The notes under the pieces are model-generated. The model searched no databases and was not told where the DNA came from. It saw only the letters and a list, made by a program, of their open reading frames with translations. Shown one piece after another: positions 1 to 6,203 of a stretch of DNA of 6,283 nt (position 1 is the stretch's first letter; the number at the start of each line of letters is the position of its first letter). A program made the position numbers and the translations under genes. This stretch comes from Candidatus Methylomirabilota bacterium. GTDB taxonomy: Bacteria; Methylomirabilota; Methylomirabilia; Methylomirabilales; JACPAU01. The stretch is taken from positions 1 to 6,283 of the forward strand of contig JACPAU010000172.1 in the NCBI GenBank assembly GCA_016180705.1. Direction: 5' to 3'.

Positions 1-610
1 GACGGTGAAGGAGCCGGTGGGAGCGGTGAGAGTGCCTGAAGATAGAGCGACATCGGAATTCACATCTACGGCTCCTGTGGAACCGGTGAAGGTTCCTCCG
101 CTAATGGTTAAACCTCCATTTAAGGTTTGAAGGGCAGTCTTTGCTTGGTACTCCCCACCGCTGACGGTCGTTAATCCTGTGACGGTGGTGAAAAGATCGT
201 TGGCGTCGTAGATTCCTGAGGTATTGGTCAAGGTTCCAAGGGCTGTCAAGTTGTTGGAGGAAAGTCTTAACGTGCTTGTGTTGTTATGGAGGACGTTGAA
301 GAAGCTGGAGGCTCCGGAATTAAGGAGTTGGGCGCCTATTCCATCGAAGGTGACGGTGGCGTTTGAATGATCGAAGACTCCTCCGGTTTTGGTCCAGTTT
401 CCTGAGACGGTGAAGGGGCCGGTGGGGGCGGTGAGAGTTCCGGAGGACAAGGAGACGTCGGAGTTGACGTCTACTGCTCCTGTGCTTCCGGTGAAGGTTC
501 CTCCGTTCATGGTCAGTCCTCCGTTCAGGGTCTGGGTGTTGGTTGAAGCTTGATAAATTCCGCCGCTTACAGTAGTCAGCCCTGTGACAGTAGTCGTGTT
601 GGCGTTGGCA
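1..610 (-). repeat. Tandem 405-nt (135-aa) coding repeat
   Basis: Positions 1 to about 205 align without gaps to 406 to about 610, a period of 405 nt (135 codons). Both copies encode, in minus-strand order, TVTGLTTVSGG, a short variable stretch, TLNGGLT, GGTFTGSTGAVDVNSDV and SSGTLTAPTG. Most differences are single-base changes. A more diverged match continues to the right: FNVLHNN around 290 corresponds to FNLIIND around 695, and YDAND around 205 to YDANA around 610. The array therefore probably extends beyond the strict match, and off the left edge. It is a protein-level repeat inside the beta-solenoid gene. Confidence 0.8.
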
Positions 611-1002
611 TCATAGGTTCCTCCCTGAATGGTGAAAGCCCCCGCAATAGACTTAGAGGCTTCGGAGGAAAAAGTCGCTCTATTGGTGTTTTGGTCATTG
701 ATGATCAGGTTAAAGTAGTCCGTTCCTCCGAATTCTTTGAGAGCAAGAATCTCGGAGAGATTCCTTCCGACGTACTCCCAGGTTCCTGAATCGATGTCCT
801 GGACAAGATTGGCGACCGTTTCGTTGCCTTGGAGTCTTAGGACAGCATTGTTGGAAAAGGTGGCGCCGGTCATCGTAAGGCTTTGGTTATTGAGACTCAA
901 GATGCCCTGGGAAAGGGTAAGGTCATGGACGATGGTCAAAGGCTGGGTTAATTGAATAATGTCGCTTGTGTCCGTGGTATTGACGTGAAGGTTGACGTGG
1001 AG
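1..1002 (-). CDS. Beta-solenoid repeat surface/secreted protein, internal fragment (both ends missing)
   Basis: The minus strand is open without a stop from the window's left edge to beyond 1002. The translation is rich in Gly, Thr, Ser, Asn and Val, with short strand-turn motifs such as SGGTFTGSTGAVDVNSDV, TVSGNWTKTGGVFDHSNATV and TVTGLTTVSGG. This is typical of parallel beta-helix (filamentous-haemagglutinin or autotransporter-passenger-like) proteins. No Cys is seen, and there is no signal peptide, anchor or catalytic motif in the visible part. A 135-residue unit repeats (see repeat entry). The C-terminus lies off the left edge. The N-terminal side stops making sense near 1002: protein-like sequence (about HVNLHVNTTDTSDIIQLTQP) gives way to antisense of GC-rich DNA with no credible start codon. 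Base composition is clearly lower in GC than everything to the right. The fold class is well supported. An adhesive or surface role is inference from the family, and whether the gene belongs to this genome is uncertain. Confidence 0.75.
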
Positions 1003-1010
1003 CCGGCCTC
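995..1010. other. Abrupt composition and coding breakpoint
   Basis: To the left, moderate-GC DNA codes for beta-solenoid repeats on the minus strand. To the right, GC-rich DNA codes on the plus strand. The minus-strand frame stays open across the point by chance, down to stops at 1435-1440, but its translation changes from strand-turn repeats to Arg/Leu-rich antisense. No start codon, signal peptide, terminator, inverted repeat or target duplication is visible at the join. Possible causes are a metagenomic assembly chimera, a deletion joining distant loci, or the edge of transferred DNA. The sequence alone cannot separate these. Confidence 0.6.
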
Positions 1011-1174
1011 GGGCTAGGAGGCGAGGGAGCAGGCGGTCATGAACTTCCAGCGCGACACGGAGCAGGCCTCTCGGTACCAGATCGACAAGGTCCCGGGCAC
1101 GGTCGTCGAGGGGGCGCGTCGAGAAAGGAGAGCCTCCGTGGTGAAGGGCGCGCGGGCATTCAGCCACGGAAGTC

Positions 1175-1181
1175 AAGGAGG
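1175..1181 (+). promoter_or_regulatory. Shine-Dalgarno site deciding the DUF2934 start
   Basis: AAGGAGG lies 7 nt before the ATG at 1189. It is the strongest ribosome-binding site in the 1000-1400 region and the main reason for preferring this start over the in-frame ATG at 1039. Confidence 0.7.
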
Positions 1182-1188
1182 GACCAGC

Positions 1189-1404
1189 ATGGTGGAAGGG
1201 CATCACGGTCGGGTGGAAGGCAAGGAGCGCTCGCAGCATACTTGGCCCACGCGCGACGAGATCGCGAAGCGGGCCTACGAGCTCTATCTCGGGCGAAGCG
1301 CAACACCGGGGCATGCGCTCGACGATTGGCTCGAAGCTGAGCGGCAGTTGAGGGCGGAGGTGGATGTGCAGGTCCCACGCCCCACTCGAAGCAAGAGACG
1401 GTGA
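1189..1404 (+). CDS. Small DUF2934 domain protein
   Basis: Predicted 71-aa basic soluble protein. Residues about 22-53 ([16 protein letters not shown], then a Gly-His-X-Leu-Asp-Asp-Trp-Leu-X-Ala-Glu block) match DUF2934, a domain of about 40 residues common in small bacterial proteins whose function is not established. The preferred start is the ATG at 1189, because AAGGAGG sits 7 nt upstream. The frame is open further 5', giving a 121-aa version from ATG 1039 and GTG options at 1138 and 1141. Codons 1018-1120 also look fairly coding-like, so a longer protein, or one cut by the breakpoint near 1002, is possible. The last residues ([11 protein letters not shown]) lie outside the domain and are antisense to a decayed dehydrogenase fragment, so this tail may be recent. 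No membrane segment or signal peptide is seen. No partner gene is evident. Confidence 0.75.
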   Translation: MVEGHHGRVEGKERSQHTWPTRDEIAKRAYELYLGRSATPGHALDDWLEAERQLRAEVDVQVPRPTRSKRR

Positions 1405-1534
1405 CGCCGCCGGCGTCCGCAAGGACGTCGGGGATCATCAATACGCTGCGGCCGCCCAGGATCGCACCGGTTTCGCGACTGGTGGGGCCGTTTGGCTCCT
1501 TCGACGACGCGGGTCGCCCGAACCGGTCCGCGTT
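1382..1534 (-). pseudogene. Decayed fragment of a Glu/Leu/Phe/Val dehydrogenase gene
   Basis: The minus-strand translation of 1382-1441 contains [19 protein letters not shown]. This matches the conserved block of NAD(P)-dependent amino-acid dehydrogenases (family form PDILANAGGVTVSYFEW), enzymes that deaminate glutamate or leucine oxidatively. Upstream in the same frame come NGPT (1481-1492) and NADR (1523-1534), both at the spacing expected from the family. The segment between them matches only in another frame (RVVEGA, 1494-1511). A base is missing near 1521-1523 and an extra A sits in the AAA run at 1491-1493, so two indels cancel out. Nothing recognisable of the enzyme remains on either side: not the catalytic Lys region, the rest of the nucleotide-binding domain, or the C-terminal helix. 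The fragment overlaps the 3' end of the DUF2934 gene on the opposite strand. It is a remnant of about 51 codons, not a functional gene. The identification is firm; the exact substrate class is not. Confidence 0.8.
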
Positions 1535-1710
1535 GGGGGCGGTGGAGGGAGAACTCCAGGATTAAGCGACCGGGGCCCTTCGGCCAGGCGGTTTGACTTC
1601 AACGCCATCTGCTTCCTGCGCCTCCCGGCCCCCGAAGGGAGTTCCTCCTGAGGGCCCGGGCCGTCCACTCCGCCGCGGGCCGGACGGTCCCGGGGGCCAG
1701 GGGAGGTCAG

Positions 1711-1790
1711 GGCAGGGGTGGGCCGACGGCAGGGGCCAGAGGGTCCCACCCGGGGCGTCCCTGCCCCACTCCGGGCGAACAGCCCCTGCC
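1711..1790. repeat. Nested GC-rich inverted repeats
   Basis: GGCAGGGGC at 1728-1736 is the perfect reverse complement of GCCCCTGCC at 1782-1790. GGCAGGGG also occurs at 1711-1718 and CCCTGCC at 1759-1765, so several alternative stems are possible. There is no T-run after the last arm, so this is not a standard intrinsic terminator. It could be a structured leader ahead of the exporter operon, or simply a result of high GC. Confidence 0.35.
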
Positions 1791-1932
1791 TAACCGGCTG
1801 AATTCTCATGGCGCCGCGGTGGCATCCAGGTTGCTTTCCGCTTCCATGAAGGGCGCCCCTGGCCCGGGCTGGCCCCGGCTCCCCGCATCCGCTCCTTCGA
1901 GAGCATGCCGGCCCGAGCCAGGTGGAGCGAAC

Positions 1933-1938
1933 GGAGGG
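1933..1938 (+). promoter_or_regulatory. Ribosome-binding site fixing the membrane fusion protein start
   Basis: GGAGGG ends 6 nt before the ATG at 1945. The in-frame ATG at 1819 has no such site and would add 42 Pro/Gly/Arg-rich residues ahead of the membrane anchor, so 1945 is the better start. Confidence 0.75.
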
Positions 1939-1944
1939 AAGCGC

Positions 1945-3234
1945 ATGGATCGGCGGCGGCTGCGGCGGATCGTGAAGAGGTTCCTGCTGGCCGGAGGGCT
2001 CGTGGCCCTGGCCGGCGGTGGGGCGCTATTCCTGCTCCGCCCGGCACCGGTCACTGTGGCGCCGGTTGCCCTCCGGGAAATCGCTCCGGTGGTCCAGGGC
2101 GTGGGCACGGTCGAGGCGAAGGTGGTCGTCCAGGTCGGGGCCAAGATCACCGGGCGGGTCGTGGCCGTCCTGGCCGACCAGGGGGACACAGTCCAACCTG
2201 GCCAAGTCCTGGCGCGCCTCGACGACGCGGAGTATGTTGCCCAGGTCGAGCAGGCGGACGCATCGCTCCAGCGGGCGAGAATGGCGCTGGCCGCCCAGGA
2301 GGCCGCCTTTGAGAAGGCCCGGGCGGCGCTGGCGGCGGCCGAGGCGGCGGTCTCCCGCGTTCGGGCGACGGAGGCCCTGGCCCGCATCAACGCCGAGCGA
2401 TGGCGGCAGCTTTACGCCGAGGGCGGCGTTGCGCGGGCGGACATGGACGCCCGGGTCACGGAGGCCGCCGCTGCTGCGGATGAGCTGAAGAGCGCGGAGG
2501 CCCAGCGCCGGGTGGCCAGCGCGGAGGTCGAAGTGCTTGGGGCCGGCTTAGAGATGGCGCACCATGACATCCGGGGCGCAGAGGCTGCCCTGGTCGCGAC
2601 CCGGGCCCGCCTGGCGGATACCGTCATCAGGAGCCCGCTGGCCGGTTACGTGGTGAGCCGAGAGCTGGAGCCTGGGGCCACGGTCAATCCCGGGACCCCG
2701 ATCCTCAAGATCGCGGACCCGCGCACAGCCTGGGTGACCGTGCACGTGGATGAGCGGGAGACCGGCGGCATCGCCGTCGAGGACTCCGCCGAGATCGCCC
2801 TCCGCTCGCTCCCGGGGCAGACGCTTCCGGGCCGCGTCGCGAGGATCCAGCGGGAGAGTGACCGCGTCACCGAGCAGTTGGCGGTGGATATCACCTTCGA
2901 GGAGCGGCCGCCCCGCCTGATCCTCGGGGAGCAGGCCGAGGCCACGATTCGGTCCGGGAGCACGCGACGGGTGGTGGCCCTCCCGCTGGCGGCGCTCGTC
3001 CGGACGCCCGATGGGCCCGGCGCCTGGGCCGTGGTGGATGGCCGCCTCCACTTCCGGGCAGCGCGGCTGGGGGTGGCCGACCCGGCCGGGTGGATCGAGG
3101 TGGTGGAGGGGTTGCGCCCGGGCGAGCAGGTGGTGGTCGCGCCCGGCCGCCTCGCCGACCCGGCGAACGAGGGACGGCGCGTCGTGGCGACAGATCGGGC
3201 CGCGATAACTGTCGACGCAGCGGGCCGGCCATGA
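1945..3234 (+). CDS. HlyD/MacA-type membrane fusion protein of an ABC exporter
   Basis: Predicted 429-aa periplasmic adaptor linking an inner-membrane exporter to an outer-membrane channel. Residues 1-12 are very basic and are followed by one membrane anchor at about 13-31. The first half of the lipoyl-like domain lies at about 57-93 ([11 protein letters not shown], then [15 protein letters not shown]). An Ala/Glu/Arg-rich coiled-coil hairpin spans about 95-223. The second lipoyl half is at about 226-256, with the family hallmark [19 protein letters not shown]. Beta-barrel and membrane-proximal domains follow ([27 protein letters not shown] near the end). There is no lipobox Cys, so anchoring is by the N-terminal helix. 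The stop codon overlaps the permease start (ATGA, 3231-3234), implying translational coupling. The order adaptor-permease-ATPase matches DevBCA-like exporters. The substrate cannot be told from sequence. The family assignment is firm. Confidence 0.93.
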   Translation: MDRRRLRRIVKRFLLAGGLVALAGGGALFLLRPAPVTVAPVALREIAPVVQGVGTVEAKVVVQVGAKITGRVVAVLADQGDTVQPGQVLARLDDAEYVAQVEQADASLQRARMALAAQEAAFEKARAALAAAEAAVSRVRATEALARINAERWRQLYAEGGVARADMDARVTEAAAAADELKSAEAQRRVASAEVEVLGAGLEMAHHDIRGAEAALVATRARLADTVIRSPLAGYVVSRELEPGATVNPGTPILKIADPRTAWVTVHVDERETGGIAVEDSAEIALRSLPGQTLPGRVARIQRESDRVTEQLAVDITFEERPPRLILGEQAEATIRSGSTRRVVALPLAALVRTPDGPGAWAVVDGRLHFRAARLGVADPAGWIEVVEGLRPGEQVVVAPGRLADPANEGRRVVATDRAAITVDAAGRP

Positions 3235-4377
3235 ACCTTGCCATCCGGGACATCCGATACCGCCTGGGGCGGTTTCTTCTGACCGCCCTCGGACTTGGTC
3301 TCTTGCTGGCCACCGTCATGGCCATGGGCGGCATCTACCGGGGGATGGTGGAGGATGCGCTGAGCATCGTCCGAGCCCCGGGCGTCGACCTGTGGGTTGT
3401 CCAGAAGGACACCAACGGGCCCTTCGCCGAGACCTCGCGCATCCCGGAGGACGTCTACCGGGTGATCCGCGCCGTCCCCGGCGTGCGGGAAGCCAGCCCG
3501 ATCGCCTTCCAGTCGCTCCAGCTCCGGGTGGGACCGAAGCCGTTCCGGGTGCAGCTCGTCGGCCACCGGCCCGGAGGGCTGGGAGCGCCCCCCGCGGTGG
3601 TGGCCGGCCGCCCGATCGTCCGCAGCCGCTACGAGATGCTGATTGACCGGAAGGCCGGGCTCCCCCTGGGGACCGAGATCGAGATCGGCCGCATGACGTT
3701 GACCGTTGTCGGCCTGACCGAGGGGATCGTGTCGAACGCCGGCGATCCCGCCGCGTTTGTGTCGCTCCAGGATGCCCAGGAGATCCAGTTCCTGAAGGCC
3801 AACGAGGCCATCCGCAACGAACGGGCGCGGCTGGAGGCGGACCTGAAGGCGGAGCCGGCCCTCGCCACCGTGCCCGCCCCGGCACTCGCGCCGATCCTCC
3901 AGGACACCCACCTGGCCAACGCCATCCTGGTGCGGCTGGAGCCCTGGGCCGACCCGGGGGAGGTCACGCAGCGGATCGAGCGCTGGAATCACTACCGGGC
4001 CATGACCACGGCGGAGCAGGAGGAGGTGCTGGCCAAGAGCGTCATCGAGCGGGCTGATTATCGCGCTGATCATCTACACGATGACGCTGGAGAAGACCCG
4101 GGACATCGCCACCCTCAAGGTCATCGGGGCCCCGGACTGGAAGATCGGGAGCCTCATCCTCCAGGAGTCCCTCACGCTGGGCCTGCTGGGGTTCGGGGTG
4201 GGGGCGATCCTCATCGGGCTCGCCGCCGACTACTTCCCCCGGCGGGTGGCCATTCTTCCCTTCGACCAGCACATCCTGCTGGGGATCGTGGTGGGCATCT
4301 GCTTCCTCGCAAGTGTCCTCGGGATCCGCCGGGCCCTGAGCGTGGACCCGACCACAGCCCTGGGCGGGGGGGCGTGA
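3231..4377 (+). pseudogene. DevC/MacB-like ABC exporter permease with internal deletion and frameshift
   Basis: It starts at ATG 3231, overlapping the adaptor's stop. TM1 is at about residues 15-35 ([20 protein letters not shown]), followed by a large periplasmic MacB-PCD domain to about residue 265. The first frame is sensible up to VIERA (codon 275, 4053-4055) and then turns into His/Pro/Arg/Gly-rich nonsense. The true sequence resumes one base later in the +1 frame from 4054: [20 protein letters not shown], then TM3 and TM4, ending [12 protein letters not shown] at TGA 4375-4377. From knowledge of the family, about 16 residues (a Q-X-GLF motif and the first half of TM2) should lie between VIERA and LIIALIIYT. 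Their absence plus the frame change fits a deletion of about 47 or 50 nt. The two parts total about 381 aa, against roughly 390-400 expected. A functional permease is unlikely as written. A local assembly error is the main alternative. Confidence 0.8.
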
Positions 4378-5090
4378 TGCCCGCGATCCGTGCGGAGGGC
4401 CTCACCAAGGTCTTCGGCCGGGGGGAGACCGAGGTCATTGCCCTCCGGGACGCCAGCATCGCTGTCGAGGCGGGAGAGCTGGTGGCCCTGATGGGACCGA
4501 GTGGGTCCGGAAAGACTACCCTGCTCCGGGCTCTCTCGCTGATCGACCCGCCGACCCGGGGGCGCATCACGATCGCCGGGGACCCGGTCTACGACGACCA
4601 GCGAGTCCTCACCGACGACCGGCGCCTGCGGCGGGAGCGGATGGGGATCATCTTCCAGGCTTACAACCTCATTCCCTTTCTCACCACTGTGGAGAACGTG
4701 GCCCTGGTCCTCACCCTGATCGGCGTGCCAGGCCGGGAGGCGGGCCGGCGGGCGCGAGAGCTGCTGGACCGCCTGGACCTCGGCCACCGCGCCGACGTTC
4801 ACCCTGCCACGCTATCGGGGGGGGAACAGCAACGGCTGGCCGTCGCCCGCGCTGTCATCAACGACCCGGCCGTCCTCCTCGCGGACGAGCCAACGGCCCA
4901 GCTGGATACGGAGCGGGGCACGGCGGTCATGGACCTGCTCCGGCGGCTGGGACGGGAGCGGCAGGCCGCGGTGATCGTGGTGACCCACGACGAGCGGATG
5001 ATCGAGGGGTTCGACCGCGTCTACCACATGACCGACGGCCGGATCACCACCGGCCGGGAAACCCCACACAAGGGAGGGAGCAGCCCATGA
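4377..5090 (+). CDS. ABC exporter ATP-binding protein (MacB/LolD/DevA class)
   Basis: Predicted 237-aa cytoplasmic ATPase that powers the exporter. All nucleotide-binding motifs are present: Walker [10 protein letters not shown] (40-48), Q-loop Gln93 in [11 protein letters not shown], signature [14 protein letters not shown] (145-158), Walker B plus catalytic Glu170 in [12 protein letters not shown], and switch His203 in VTHDERM. The D-loop reads AQLD rather than the common AALD or GNLD, a minor variant. The start ATG (4377-4379) shares its A with the permease stop (TGATG), so translation is coupled. The same frame is also open upstream through the broken permease, giving one open frame from 3231 to 5090 of 619 codons (274 permease, 108 out-of-frame, 237 ATPase). 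The gene itself looks intact. It ends in ATGA overlapping the ferritin gene. Confidence 0.93.
   Translation: MPAIRAEGLTKVFGRGETEVIALRDASIAVEAGELVALMGPSGSGKTTLLRALSLIDPPTRGRITIAGDPVYDDQRVLTDDRRLRRERMGIIFQAYNLIPFLTTVENVALVLTLIGVPGREAGRRARELLDRLDLGHRADVHPATLSGGEQQRLAVARAVINDPAVLLADEPTAQLDTERGTAVMDLLRRLGRERQAAVIVVTHDERMIEGFDRVYHMTDGRITTGRETPHKGGSSP
5072..5080 (+). promoter_or_regulatory. Ribosome-binding site of the ferritin gene inside the ATPase 3' end
   Basis: GGGAGGGAG lies 6 nt before the ferritin ATG at 5087, within the last codons of the ATPase (Lys-Gly-Gly-Ser-Ser-Pro). The ferritin can therefore be initiated independently, as well as by coupling to the ATPase stop. Confidence 0.7.
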
Positions 5091-5524
5091 AAAACGTGAG
5101 TAAGACGAAACTGATCGAGGGGCTGAACCGGGATCTGGCCGACGAGCTGGGGACGATCTGCCGGTACATCCAGCAGGCGGCGCTGGCGCGGGGGATGTTC
5201 GGTCACGAGGTCCGGGAGTTCGTGAAGGCGGAGGTGACCGACGAGGTGAACCACGCCCTCTTCCTGGCGGACAAGATCGTGACGCTCGGGGGGACGCCGG
5301 CGGTCAAGCCGGCGCCCTTCAAGGAGCTGACCGATCCCCGGGAGATGCTGGAGCACGACCTCGAGCTGGAGCGGCGGGCGGTCACGAATTACGCCGAGCG
5401 GGCCGGTCAGGCCGAGGCCGCGGGGGAGATCGGCCTCAAGGTCCGGCTGGAGGAGATCCTCGCCGACGAGACCGACCACGCCGAGGAAATCGTGCGGCTG
5501 CTGGGCGGTCGGGGCGGCGACTAG
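5087..5524 (+). CDS. Bacterioferritin-like diiron ferritin lacking the heme ligand
   Basis: Predicted 145-aa four-helix-bundle protein that would oxidise Fe(II) and possibly store iron in the cytoplasm. The six ferroxidase ligands are all present at bacterioferritin spacing: Glu20, Glu53 and His56 (EVNH), Glu95, Glu128 and His131 (ETDH). E. coli bacterioferritin has 18, 51, 54, 94, 127 and 130. The heme-binding Met52 of true bacterioferritins corresponds to Val54 here, so heme is probably not bound. At 145 residues it is shorter than the usual 155-160 and ends just after helix D, leaving little or no helix E. Cage assembly is therefore uncertain, and a small ferritin-like or rubrerythrin-like dimer is the alternative. 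The start ATG overlaps the ATPase stop (ATGA, 5087-5090) and has a strong ribosome-binding site. The overlap links it to the exporter; the oxidase genes follow after 51 nt. Confidence 0.88.
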   Translation: MKNVSKTKLIEGLNRDLADELGTICRYIQQAALARGMFGHEVREFVKAEVTDEVNHALFLADKIVTLGGTPAVKPAPFKELTDPREMLEHDLELERRAVTNYAERAGQAEAAGEIGLKVRLEEILADETDHAEEIVRLLGGRGGD

Positions 5525-5562
5525 CGGGGGGCGGCCGACTGGACCGCCGGGCGGCCCGGCGC

Positions 5563-5570
5563 GGGAGGAG
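5563..5570 (+). promoter_or_regulatory. Ribosome-binding site of the oxidase subunit IIa gene
   Basis: GGGAGGAG ends 5 nt before the ATG at 5576. It supports translation of the 35-codon frame that follows. Confidence 0.7.
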
Positions 5571-5575
5571 CGGTC

Positions 5576-5683
5576 ATGGACGAGAACGAGCATCCCAAAG
5601 GCGCCCTGCTCTTCATGCTGATCTACCTGCTGCTGGTGGCCGGGCTCTGGCTGAACGCGTACCTCCGACTCTGGGGAGGGTGA
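5576..5683 (+). CDS. cbaD: ba3-type cytochrome c oxidase subunit IIa (35 aa)
   Basis: A 35-aa protein with a short acidic N-terminus ending in HPKGAL, one membrane helix at about residues 10-30 (LLFMLIYLLLVAGLWLNAYL), and a short C-terminal tail. Subunit IIa of the Thermus ba3 oxidase is also a single-helix protein of about 34 residues with a PKGA motif before its helix. It replaces a helix that other oxidases carry in subunit II and packs against subunits I and II in the membrane. The gene order IIa-II-I seen here matches that family. GGGAGGAG lies 5 nt before the start, and the stop at 5681-5683 falls 6 nt before the subunit II ATG. It is short enough to be missed by automatic gene calling. 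Identification rests on motif, size and position together. Confidence 0.85.
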   Translation: MDENEHPKGALLFMLIYLLLVAGLWLNAYLRLWGG

Positions 5684-5689
5684 GTGGCG

Positions 5690-6178
5690 ATGAGACGTCC
5701 GAGCACCGTGTACCTGTACGAACTCGCCTGGATCCTGCCGAGTATCGCGATTCCGGTCGGGATGCTGGCCGCGCTCATCGTGACGGCCTTCGGCGCGGGG
5801 ATCCACGTCCCCGGCGACGCGGGGCGGGTGGACCCGACGCAGCTCGCCGCCACGGCCCCCTTCGACCAGCCCGGCGTCGTCGAGGTCGGACCCGGGCGCT
5901 ACGAAGCCCGGATGGTGGCCGGCATCTGGTCCTTCGCGCCCAACGAGATCCGCGTGCCCGCGGGCTCGACGGTCACCTTCGTGGCGACGAGCCGGGACGT
6001 GGTACACGGGCTTTTCATCCCCCGGGCCAACCTGAACGTGATGCTCCTCCCCGGCCAGGTGTCCCGGGTCACGGCCCGCTTCCCCCAGCCCGGGGAGTAC
6101 CCGTTCCTCTGCCACGAGTACTGCGGGATCGCACATCACACGATGTGGGGCAAGGTCGTCGTCGAGCCGCGGTCGTGA
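5690..6178 (+). CDS. cbaB: ba3-type cytochrome c oxidase subunit II (CuA domain)
   Basis: Predicted 162-aa subunit that receives electrons from cytochrome c at its dinuclear CuA centre and passes them to subunit I. One N-terminal membrane helix lies at about 13-35 (WILPSIAIPVGMLAALIVTA), and a periplasmic cupredoxin domain follows. The CuA ligands are complete: His106 (DVVHG), then Cys141, Glu143, Cys145, His149 and Met152 in CHEYCGIAHHTM. It has one helix, not the two of aa3 subunit II, and a length close to the Thermus ba3 subunit (about 168 aa). This fits the ba3 (B-family) type, with the neighbouring subunit IIa supplying the other helix. The ATG at 5690 is preferred, with GGGGAGGG ending 9 nt upstream. 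An in-frame GTG at 5684, directly after the IIa stop, would add two residues but has only 3 nt spacing. Confidence 0.93.
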   Translation: MRRPSTVYLYELAWILPSIAIPVGMLAALIVTAFGAGIHVPGDAGRVDPTQLAATAPFDQPGVVEVGPGRYEARMVAGIWSFAPNEIRVPAGSTVTFVATSRDVVHGLFIPRANLNVMLLPGQVSRVTARFPQPGEYPFLCHEYCGIAHHTMWGKVVVEPRS

Positions 6179-6203
6179 GGCCGGGGCACAGGGGAGCGGA
6201 GCC

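Larger units (their letters stand above)
1535..1944. other. GC-rich intergenic stretch upstream of the exporter operon
   Basis: About 410 nt without a convincing gene. Open frames exist on both strands but encode Pro/Arg/Gly-rich sequence with no recognisable domain. No further dehydrogenase motif could be found upstream of the remnant. The promoter of the exporter operon should lie here, but no clear -35/-10 pair is visible: TTGACT at 1593-1598 has no matching -10 at normal spacing. The 1710-1790 part contains nested inverted repeats (separate entry). Confidence 0.5.

Noticed and set aside
1..610. CRISPR-like or intergenic repeat array
   Set aside because: The 405-nt period keeps one open frame and the repeats vary mostly by single-base changes, so this is a protein repeat. 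There are no short palindromic repeats with unique spacers.
550..955. Two plus-strand open frames of 72-79 codons
   Set aside because: They are shadows of the beta-solenoid repeat frame on the minus strand and show no coding features of their own.
1593..1627. Sigma-70 promoter starting at TTGACT
   Set aside because: At 17 nt spacing the -10 position reads CTGCGC, far from TATAAT. The match to -35 alone is likely chance.
1438..1809. 123-codon minus-strand open frame
   Set aside because: Pro/Arg/Gly-rich composition and no domain. It lies in a different frame from the dehydrogenase motifs, which explain part of the same DNA better.
1819..1944. Longer N-terminus for the membrane fusion protein from ATG 1819
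   Set aside because: The 42 added residues are Pro/Gly/Arg-rich, have no ribosome-binding site and would precede the membrane anchor. ATG 1945 has GGAGGG 6 nt upstream.
2646..4073. 475-codon open frame on the minus strand
   Set aside because: It is antisense to the adaptor and permease, with His/Gly/Arg/Asp-rich low-complexity translation and no domain. Long antisense frames are expected in GC-rich coding DNA.
4050..4080. Programmed ribosomal frameshift in the permease
   Set aside because: There is no slippery heptamer or convincing downstream stimulator. A simple shift would not restore the missing Q-X-GLF and half of TM2, so deletion or misassembly explains the data better.
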